Below are positions 26,648-33,712 of a stretch of 63,165 nucleotides of DNA, piece after piece. The stretch covers positions 1-63,165 of the forward strand of contig JABSQV010000019.1 of NCBI GenBank assembly GCA_013215565.1, in the 5' to 3' direction. Origin of the DNA: Myxococcales bacterium (GTDB lineage: Bacteria; Myxococcota_A; UBA9160; SZUA-336). Position 1 is the first letter of the stretch. Each line of letters opens with the position of its first letter. Both the position numbers and the translations under genes were made by a program. The notes beneath the pieces were generated by a model. It was not told the DNA's origin, made no database searches, and worked only from the letters and a program-made list of their open reading frames with translations.

Positions 26648-27475
26648 TCAGCGCTCCCGCGCAGGGTAGAGGAGCGGGTTGAGCTGCCCGGCTGCCAGTT
26701 CCCCCGGTTCGCAGCCGCGGAGCCAGGCGTCGCGGTCGAAGCGGCGGTTCGGGTGGTCGAGCGCACCCACGCGGGTCCCGTCGGAAAAATAGATGACGGT
26801 CATCGATTCGCGCAGCCTCCCGGTTCGGTTGGGCGGCGCCGAGTGGAGGGTCCAGCCGGAGTGGAAACTCGCATCGCCGAGCGCGAACGCGCTGCTGGGT
26901 GTGCGCGGAAGCCGCTTCTCGTCAATCACGCGATCGAACTCGGCCTGGGACTCATCCCCGATCGCGAAGTCACCGAGGCTCCCGAATCGGTGTGAGCCGG
27001 AGGCAAAGGTCATGAGACCCATCTCGCGTGTCGCCGGCACCAGCGGGATCCAGAGCGTGATCGTGTCCAGTGTGTCGAGCGGCCAGTAGAACTGATCCTG
27101 GTGCCACGGGGTGGGTCCGCCTTCCGGCTCCTTGAAGAGCGCCTGATCGTGGTACAAGCGCACGCCCGAAACGCCCATCAGCTCTGCAGCCACGCGTGCA
27201 AACCGGCGCGAGAATACGAACGCCTTTGCGAGTTCACTCTGGCGCCAGAGGTTGAACATCTGGATGAAGGCCTTGCCGTAGGTGTCGCGTTCCTCGAGCG
27301 GGCGGCGGTCGTGGCGAACCCGCTCCCCGGCTTCGAGCAGCGCGGGCCGGTAGTGTTCGACCTCTTCGGGGCGCGCGAGGGCGCGCACGATCACGTGGCC
27401 GTCGCGCCGGTAGGCGTCCACCTCCCGATCGGAAAGCGCGAAGCAATCGTCGAGGTCCAAGCGCGCCGCGGTCAT
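26648..27475 (-). CDS. Phytanoyl-CoA dioxygenase (PhyH) family protein
   Basis: 275 residues. Fe(II)/2-oxoglutarate oxygenase of the double-stranded beta-helix fold. The metal triad is visible as His125-x-Asp127 (PWHQDQ) and His211 (WTLHSAPPN), with Arg220 or Arg222 placed to bind 2-oxoglutarate. This family hydroxylates very varied substrates, including lipids, sugars and natural products. It opens a minus-strand unit with the sulfatase homologue and GT39 gene, so a modified lipid or glycan is a possible substrate (inference). Confidence 0.92.
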   Translation of the reverse strand: MTAARLDLDDCFALSDREVDAYRRDGHVIVRALARPEEVEHYRPALLEAGERVRHDRRPLEERDTYGKAFIQMFNLWRQSELAKAFVFSRRFARVAAELMGVSGVRLYHDQALFKEPEGGPTPWHQDQFYWPLDTLDTITLWIPLVPATREMGLMTFASGSHRFGSLGDFAIGDESQAEFDRVIDEKRLPRTPSSAFALGDASFHSGWTLHSAPPNRTGRLRESMTVIYFSDGTRVGALDHPNRRFDRDAWLRGCEPGELAAGQLNPLLYPARER

Positions 27476-27706
27476 TCAGGATTCTCTGGATTCCGCCGGA
27501 ACCGGAGGACCGCCGCGCCCCCGCGGCAGCTCCCGTTCGAGCGAGCTCGCAACCCGGGCCAGCGTGATCATCCGCGCACTCCCAAAAATCCGACACGCGT
27601 ACCGGACGACATCTAGCAGCGCGCCCCGATGCGGGTCAAGGATACGCACCGAGCGCGGATGGCTCGGCGAGACTCTGGTAGAGTCTGCGACGCCCGAGGG
27701 AAGGGA

Positions 27707-29074
27707 ATGACTGCAGCGTCGAAGGTCGAGGAAGAGGTCGAATCAGAGCGCTGGCAGGAAGCACTCTTCTCTCCCGGAGCCTGGAAGCGCGGCGCGATCT
27801 TCATCCTCGCGGCCATCGCCACCGGAACCGTGGCGTACTCCTTCAACCTGATCGACCGATCGTCGGTGAGCTTTCGTGCCTTCCTCTTGCGAGGAGAGCC
27901 GCTGTTCGGTTTCCGAATCGACGAATCCTGGGGCACCGCGATCGCGATGGGGCTCGCGGTCGGCGGTATCTGGCTCGCGATGACGCTGCGGGACCGCGTC
28001 TTCCCCGGCACCCAGGGAACCGGCATTCCCCAGACGATGGCTTCGCTCGAGGTCGAGGCCGGGGATCCGCTCCGGCGCAACATGCTCTCCTGGCGTATCG
28101 CGATCGGAAAGGTGCTGCTGCTGGCGATCGGCATCTACGCCGGAGCGACCATCGGCCGCGAAGGGCCCTCGGTCCACGTCGGTGCCTGCCTGCTCTATCT
28201 CTGCGCCGCCTGGGGGCGCTTCCCGAATTGGGCGGTCCAGCGCGGACTGATCCTGGCGGGCGGCGCCGCCGGGATCGCGGCGGCCTTCAACGCTCCCGTC
28301 GCCGGCGCGATCTTCGCGATCGAGGAAATCGGACGCTCCTTCGAAAAGCGAAGTGCCAGCTTGATCATCCTCGGGGTCGCGATTGCGTGCACGGCCTGCT
28401 GGGTCTACCTGGGCGACTACGTGTTCTACGGCCGGCTCGATCCCGCCCTCGCGTCTCCCGCGCAGTGGTTCGTGATCCTCCCCGTGGCCGCGGTCGCGGG
28501 ATTCCTCGGCGGCGCTTTCTCGCGCGCCGTAGTCGCGGGGACCTACTGGGTGAACCAGACGCTCCGCCGCCACCGCGTGCTGCTGCCGCTCGGACTCGGC
28601 GCGGGTCTCGCCGTCGTGGGGCTCGCGAGCGGAGGGCTCAGCTACGGAAGCGGCTACACCGAGGCTTTCGACGTCCTCCAGGGACGCGCCGAGATGCCGG
28701 CCTTCTACTTCGTCGCAAAAGCGGCCGGAAACTTCATCAGCCTGATCAGCGGAATCCCGGGCGGCCTCTTCGATCCCTCGTTCTCGGTCGGCGCCGCGAT
28801 GGGGCAACTCGCGGCCCCGCTCTTCGGGGATGTCGACCCGCGCGCCATCAGCATGCTCGCGATGGTGTCCTACTTCACGGGTGTGGTGCGCAGCCCGATC
28901 ACGGCCGTCGTGATCCTGCTCGAGATGACGACCGCCCGCGAGATGGCCATGCCAATGTTCCTGGCTTCGGTGATCGCGTACGAAGCCTCGCGTCTCGTCG
29001 CCCGCAAACCGATCTACGAAGCGCTCGCCGAAATCTTTCTGAGCGACCTGAGGCAGGCCGCGGCCACCCGCTGA
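27707..29074 (+). CDS. ClC-family chloride channel or H+/Cl- antiporter
   Basis: 455 residues from the ATG at 27707, which has GAGGGAAGGGA just upstream; the frame runs 78 bp further left without a ribosome site. The selectivity motifs are in order: GTGIPQ (usual GSGIP), GREGPSVHVGA with the gating Glu, FNAPVAGAIFAIEE, and GGLFDPSFSVGAAMG (GxFxP). About ten to twelve membrane helices. There is no C-terminal CBS pair, so it is the compact form. It is divergent from the PhyH gene and convergent with the DUF3604 gene 22 bp away. It probably serves acid tolerance or anion balance; channel versus antiporter cannot be decided here. Confidence 0.95.
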   Translation: MTAASKVEEEVESERWQEALFSPGAWKRGAIFILAAIATGTVAYSFNLIDRSSVSFRAFLLRGEPLFGFRIDESWGTAIAMGLAVGGIWLAMTLRDRVFPGTQGTGIPQTMASLEVEAGDPLRRNMLSWRIAIGKVLLLAIGIYAGATIGREGPSVHVGACLLYLCAAWGRFPNWAVQRGLILAGGAAGIAAAFNAPVAGAIFAIEEIGRSFEKRSASLIILGVAIACTACWVYLGDYVFYGRLDPALASPAQWFVILPVAAVAGFLGGAFSRAVVAGTYWVNQTLRRHRVLLPLGLGAGLAVVGLASGGLSYGSGYTEAFDVLQGRAEMPAFYFVAKAAGNFISLISGIPGGLFDPSFSVGAAMGQLAAPLFGDVDPRAISMLAMVSYFTGVVRSPITAVVILLEMTTAREMAMPMFLASVIAYEASRLVARKPIYEALAEIFLSDLRQAAATR

Positions 29075-29096
29075 GGCGGCCGCCGCCCGCGGGACC

Positions 29097-31097
29097 TCAA
29101 CCCGGCGTGAACCAGATCGGCGAGGTCCAGGCGCGCTCCTGCTGGACGGGGTCCATGAACGGCGCGTCGCAGTCTTCGGGGCGTTCGCCCGGAGCCAGTG
29201 ACAGGCACTGCCAGGCGGAGTAGCGGCAGCTCGGATTTTCGACGACGCGCGCGTAGTAGACGGCGCTACGGAGCGGGTCGAATTCCGGATCCCGCCAGAT
29301 GCCGCAGAGCTGATCCGCTCCCGGGCCCAGCAGGGCGCAGGTCTCGGGATCCACGCCGGCAGCGTTCGGGCCTCCAGCAACGTCGATCAGCTTCTGATGC
29401 AGGCCCCCCTGGGCATCGACCCAGCCCTTGATGACCTGGATGCGCTGGAGCAATCCGCCCGGCGCGCTCTCGGTACCAGGGTCGCGCGCCGCAAACACGA
29501 CGAAGTTCGGGACCGGGACCCCGGGCCCCATCGACGGGGGAGGCGGCAGGTCGGCGCCCATCGGCACGCCGCCAGCTGCTGCGAGCGACAGCCAATCGCT
29601 CCGGCTGCAGAGGTCGTCGGGATAGTCCCAACCCGCGAAGAAGCGCGGCCGGATGCGCGGCCCACTCGTCCCGAAGATCTCCCGGCGACGAATCGCCCGG
29701 AAGATCGCGTCGCGCGAATTTTCCTCGGCCCAGACGCCAACCAGCCCGCCCGGACCGTTGGCCACGTTGCCCATCACGCCCGGGGTCGCCGAGAGCCGGC
29801 GCTCGGGATCCGCGTCCGCGACGCCCAGGTGACCGGGCCAGCTCCGCTCGTCGACGCCGCCCGCGAGCCCGTTGTGGGTATCGGTGCTCGCCACGATCCC
29901 CAGCTTGAACGGATTCACGCCGATCCGCTCCTGCTCGGCGAGCCCCTCGACGAGCGCGTAGCGCACGTAGCTCCGGTACGAGAGACAGTCGGGTCCGAGG
30001 TGCGGTACCCAGTCGGCGAGCGGCCCGTCCCAGCATTCCCCGGGCGGATCGTCTCCGCGGCGAGCAAATGCCATGTCTTCGAACTTCTCGAAGTCACAGA
30101 GTTCGTCCGCGTTGCCCAGGATGCCGGGCAGGCCGTTGCGGCACTCGGAGTCGCCCTTGTGCTGCATGATCTCGACGGCGGGCTCGAGCGTCGCGCGCAG
30201 ACGCGCGCGGGCTGCCTGCGCTTCGAGAGAACGCGCACCCGGATAGTCGATCGCGAACATGCGGCCGTTACTGATGTTGGAGTTGTGTGGAATCGCGAGC
30301 ACGTCGCAGCCCGTATCCGACTCCAGGCAGGTCTCGCGCAGCAGCTCCCAGAGCTGCCACACGCGCCGCACCTCCATGAAGCTGATCGGGCTCCGCGGAA
30401 CGCGGCTGTTTCGAAAGATCACGTTGCGGTGCAGGTTCGATCCGAGCCGGTGAGAGCTGTACTCGTAACCGATGAAAGTCGTGCGTTCGCAGGCTTCGCT
30501 GGTGTCGTTCCAGGCCTCGGCCGCATTGATGGTCTCGCGCCAGGCCAGGCCGCTCGACTCGTCACACCGCTCGCCCTGCGCCCCGCAGACCTCCTCGTCG
30601 CGCCAGGAGAAAGGGTTCATGATCTTGCGCACCAGCGGACTGTCGATCGGCGAGGCAGCGTCTCGGATCGACGCGCAGGTCTCGGTCTCGTACACCTCGG
30701 AGTCGGGTGTCGTGCACAGCAGGTTCTCGCCCAGGAACTCGGCGTGGTCGGTGACCGCGGCGAAGTCCAGCGGCCGGTCGATCCGAACCCGGCGAGTTCC
30801 GCGGCCGTAGGCGTCGTTCGGCGGAAGCGCGATTTCGCGGCCGAATGCATAGCCATAGGCCTCGTAGGGACGGACGCGAAGATCGTAGTTCCGGGCATCG
30901 CTCGACAGCGAGGTGTGGACGTGTAGATCCCCGAAGAGCGCCATCCCCTGCGGGTCCCGCTGCCGACAGGGCGCGCGCTCTGCGGTCGTGTCCTCGATCT
31001 CGCCCGCCTCCACGCTGAATCGGGCGGGATCCGGGGACTCTGCCCCGCACGCAAGCGCACCCGTCGCGAGCAGCGTCCGCAAACCAGACCTCAACAC
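29097..31097 (-). CDS. DUF3604 family secreted protein (PHP-like fold)
   Basis: 666 residues from a GTG with a G-rich ribosome site. Short signal peptide (LRTLLATGALAC), probably lipid-anchored at Cys17. The first motif GDLHVHTSLSSDA is the PHP-type metal site, followed by DFAAVTDHAEFLG and later ASTDTHNGLAGG, as expected of a polynuclear metal hydrolase. DUF3604 proteins are widespread in marine and soil proteobacteria and have no settled reaction. It has many Cys residues, consistent with a disulfide-bonded periplasmic protein. Confidence 0.9.
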   Translation of the reverse strand: MLRSGLRTLLATGALACGAESPDPARFSVEAGEIEDTTAERAPCRQRDPQGMALFGDLHVHTSLSSDARNYDLRVRPYEAYGYAFGREIALPPNDAYGRGTRRVRIDRPLDFAAVTDHAEFLGENLLCTTPDSEVYETETCASIRDAASPIDSPLVRKIMNPFSWRDEEVCGAQGERCDESSGLAWRETINAAEAWNDTSEACERTTFIGYEYSSHRLGSNLHRNVIFRNSRVPRSPISFMEVRRVWQLWELLRETCLESDTGCDVLAIPHNSNISNGRMFAIDYPGARSLEAQAARARLRATLEPAVEIMQHKGDSECRNGLPGILGNADELCDFEKFEDMAFARRGDDPPGECWDGPLADWVPHLGPDCLSYRSYVRYALVEGLAEQERIGVNPFKLGIVASTDTHNGLAGGVDERSWPGHLGVADADPERRLSATPGVMGNVANGPGGLVGVWAEENSRDAIFRAIRRREIFGTSGPRIRPRFFAGWDYPDDLCSRSDWLSLAAAGGVPMGADLPPPPSMGPGVPVPNFVVFAARDPGTESAPGGLLQRIQVIKGWVDAQGGLHQKLIDVAGGPNAAGVDPETCALLGPGADQLCGIWRDPEFDPLRSAVYYARVVENPSCRYSAWQCLSLAPGERPEDCDAPFMDPVQQERAWTSPIWFTPG

Positions 31098-31137
31098 CGA
31101 GCGACCCCCCGCTGAGCGTTCCCGAATGCCAAGCCGC

Positions 31138-31470
31138 TCACTTCTTCAAGTAGCCGAGGGCTTTCAGGCGCTCGTGCATCCAGCCGGGCAGTTCGTCGAC
31201 CACGAACTCTTCCCAGTTGCCGTGGTACCAGCTGCCGGGCCCCGAGGAGAACCCCACGGTCACCAGCGGCGGCAGGCTCTGCTGCTCGAACAGGCCCCGG
31301 AAGAGCGGCGCGAACTCCGTGATCTGGTCGCGGCTGCTGGCCCCGGCGTGCAGTGAAATCAGCAGCGGCTGCTGGTGACGCTCGAAGTCCGGCGGCAGGA
31401 CGACGGCCGTGGGTACCGGCTTCACCGCGAATTCGGGACTTGAGATCGTGGAGTTCGAGCCTGAGGTCAC
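31138..31470 (-). pseudogene. N-terminal remnant of an alpha/beta-hydrolase esterase
   Basis: 110 residues starting at GTG 31470, with AGGAG 10 bases upstream. It reads like the first third of an esterase-D-type hydrolase: AVVLPPDF, then LLISLHAGASSRDQ (oxyanion strand-loop) and LPPLVTVGFSSGPGSWYHGNWEEFVVDELPGW-type text. It ends before any GxSxG nucleophile elbow or catalytic Asp/His. The stop lies only 40 bp before the DUF3604 gene, so the remaining two thirds have been lost. The final residues (LKALGYLKK) resemble a sulfatase tail and may mark the fusion point. It is more probably a relic than a working enzyme. Confidence 0.55.
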
Positions 31471-31688
31471 GCATCCGGGTCTCCTGCATTGGCGCGCGCA
31501 GCGGACGCGCTCCGAAGAGCATAAGAGAAACCAGTGGGCTTCTGGGACGCGTCGCGCTGGGGGTCGCGCGGCGGCAGGATCTGCTCGAGGTCTCCGACCT
31601 CTTCCGCGTTGCGTCGCAGCCAGCGCTCCAGCGCCGCGGGCGCAAACACGAAGCGCGTCACCACGGGGTCCAGGCTCCTCCAGGCCAC
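31467..31688 (-). CDS. Small ORF of unknown function upstream of the esterase remnant
   Basis: 73 residues from a GTG with GGGAGG 10 bases before it; its TGA overlaps the next start (GTGA). The first 45 residues look protein-like (Trp- and Leu-rich helix ALERWLRRNAEEVGDLEQIL), while the last part is low-complexity Ala/Ser/Arg. I recognise no family. It could be the N-terminal piece of another decayed gene next to the esterase remnant. Confidence 0.35.
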   Translation of the reverse strand: MAWRSLDPVVTRFVFAPAALERWLRRNAEEVGDLEQILPPRDPQRDASQKPTGFSYALRSASAARANAGDPDA

Positions 31689-31799
31689 GGGAAGCGTGCC
31701 TCCCGCGATCAGGGCCGGGGACGCCGGGCCTGCAGGCCGTGATCGTCGCTTAGGAGCGGTGCGCCGCCCGGGCCGCGCGTCGACCCGCTGACGCTTTGG

Positions 31800-32954
31800 T
31801 CACCCCGGCGTCCCTCGCACCCGGGCACCCGAGCGCGTGATACGGCCGGCGAGTTCGAGGTCGAGCAACAGCGCGGCGAGTTCGGGCGGGGAGAGTCGGA
31901 GGCCGCGGCCGAGCGCGTCGATCTCGACGGGACCGTCGGCGAGTGCGGCCAGGATGCGCGCAGCGTCTTCGGTGGGCATCGCTTCGGCCACGGGTGCGCA
32001 CGCGCTGCGGCGGAGTGCGTCGCGAAGCGTGGCGGGAAGTGCGGCGTCGAGCAGATCCTGCGTGTCGAGGATCGGGATCGCACCGTCGCGGAAGAGTTCG
32101 TTGGAGCCGCGGTGGCGCTCGGTGTCGATCGGGCCCGGGACCACGAGCACCTCGCGTCCCTGCTCGTTCGCGTGTCTCGCGGTCCAGAGCGAGCCGCTCT
32201 GCGTGCGGGCTTCGACCACGAGTGTCGCGCGCGCGATGCCGCTGATCAGCCGGTTGCGTTCGGGAAAGCGGCCGGGAAGCGCGGGCGCGTCGGGCGGGTA
32301 CTCGGAGAGCCAGCCGCCCGCTTGCGTGAGGATCTCGCGCGCGAGTCTCCGGTTTCCGGCGGGCGAAGGGCGGTTCAGACCGGAGGCCAGGACCGCGAAG
32401 GTCGAGCCGGCGGCTTCGAGCGCGCCTCGGTGGGCGGCGGCGTCGATTCCGTAGGCGAGACCGGAGACGATCGCGGCGCCGGCCTCCACGAGGCGTGAAG
32501 CAAAGCGCTGCGCAAGGTCCACGCCCGACTCGGAGGGGCGGCGCGAGCCGACGATGGCGACCACCGGGAATTCGGGATCCGGAAGCCTGCCCCGCAGCCA
32601 GAGCAGGAGCGGCGCATCGGGGATTTCTGCGAGCAGGGGCGGGAAATCGGGTTCGCCCCGGTGGAGCAGGCGCAGACCCGAGCGTTCGCCGAGTCGGAGT
32701 TCCGCGCGCGCGGACTCCAGCAACGGGCCGGGCCCGGCCCAGAGTGCGCGGGCCGCGCGGGCCGGACACAGGTCACCGAGGTCCAGCGGAGGCCGGCCGA
32801 AGATCTGAGCGGGTTCGCCGTAGCGCTCGAGCAGCTGGTGGGCCGCATCGCGGCGCAGGCCGGGCGTGTCGCGGAACGCGATCCAGAGTGCGAGGTCCGT
32901 CAGCAAAGCGTACCCGGGACCGCGGGCGTGAGCTTCGGTAGAGTAGCGCCCCAT
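31800..32954 (-). CDS. dprA: DprA/Smf, DNA-processing protein
   Basis: 384 residues from ATG 32954. It loads RecA on incoming single-stranded DNA in transformation and is also found in species not known to be competent. N-terminal SAM-like region, then the Rossmann core with VVAIVGSRRPSESG, SGLAYGIDAAAH, FPERNRLISG and SGSLWTARHA, and a C-terminal winged-helix (about 315-380). The start overlaps, within one CATG, the ATG of the divergent gene. The frame continues 11 codons further upstream, so the true start may differ. Confidence 0.93.
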   Translation of the reverse strand: MGRYSTEAHARGPGYALLTDLALWIAFRDTPGLRRDAAHQLLERYGEPAQIFGRPPLDLGDLCPARAARALWAGPGPLLESARAELRLGERSGLRLLHRGEPDFPPLLAEIPDAPLLLWLRGRLPDPEFPVVAIVGSRRPSESGVDLAQRFASRLVEAGAAIVSGLAYGIDAAAHRGALEAAGSTFAVLASGLNRPSPAGNRRLAREILTQAGGWLSEYPPDAPALPGRFPERNRLISGIARATLVVEARTQSGSLWTARHANEQGREVLVVPGPIDTERHRGSNELFRDGAIPILDTQDLLDAALPATLRDALRRSACAPVAEAMPTEDAARILAALADGPVEIDALGRGLRLSPPELAALLLDLELAGRITRSGARVRGTPG

Positions 32955-33663
32955 GCAGAACCCGCCGGACCGCCCCGCGCTCGCCAACCGCGACGCGCTG
33001 GGCGCATACCTGCTGCCCTACTTCGCCTATCTCGGACCGGGTCTGCTCCCCGCGGGGATGCTGTCTCCGCCCATGGACTACGGCCTTCGGATCGTGGCGA
33101 CCGCGGCGGCCGTGGCCTGGGGCTGGCGGCGTTTCCCCAGACTGACCGGCCCGGGCTCGCCCGTGGCCTCGGTGGGCGTGGGCGTCGCGGCCGGCCTGGC
33201 CGGCACGCTGCTCTGGGTCGCGCTCAAGCAGCCCTTCGTGGCAGCGACCGTGCCCGCCTGGGGCGAAGCCGCCTGGGCCGCGCGGCTGGCGGCCTCGGGG
33301 CTCGTGGTCCCGGTCTTCGAGGAACTCGCGATGCGCGGGCTGGTGCTCCGGCTGGTCTTGCAGTGGCAGGAGGCCCGGGCCGCGGGCGCGGAGAAACCCT
33401 TCGAAGAGGCGCTGGACCGACGCTCGGTGAAGGACGTCGCGCCCGGGGCCTGGTCCCCGCTCGCGGTCGCGGTCTCGACGCTTGCGTTCATGGCCATGCA
33501 CGACCCGGCCACGGAGTGGCCGGCCGCCGCCGCCTACGGTGCGCTGATGGCCGGCCTCTGGATCGTGCGGCGGGACCTCCTATCCTGCATCGTCGCGCAC
33601 GGGGTGACCAACGTGGTTCTCGCCTGCTACGTGAGGGCTACGGGCGCGTGGGCGCTCTGGTAG
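32953..33663 (+). CDS. CPBP/CAAX-protease-related membrane protein, PEP-CTERM-associated type
   Basis: 236 residues, about six helices. The intramembrane protease motifs are present: EELAMRG (Glu-Glu-x3-Arg) near 120, MAMHDP in a later helix and IVAHGVTNVVLA near the end. The closing segment (ACYVRATGAWALW) matches what I recall of the CAAX-prenyl-protease-related family found in genomes with exosortase/PEP-CTERM systems. That fits the polysaccharide region starting 3 kb away. The start ATG sits in the same CATG as the dprA start. An internal start at the Met of MLSPPMDYG would drop one helix and is less likely. Confidence 0.85.
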   Translation: MQNPPDRPALANRDALGAYLLPYFAYLGPGLLPAGMLSPPMDYGLRIVATAAAVAWGWRRFPRLTGPGSPVASVGVGVAAGLAGTLLWVALKQPFVAATVPAWGEAAWAARLAASGLVVPVFEELAMRGLVLRLVLQWQEARAAGAEKPFEEALDRRSVKDVAPGAWSPLAVAVSTLAFMAMHDPATEWPAAAAYGALMAGLWIVRRDLLSCIVAHGVTNVVLACYVRATGAWALW

Positions 33664-33712
33664 CCCGCGCACGCGGCATGCTGCACGGCCCGGGCGACGC
33701 GAGGGAGAAGCC

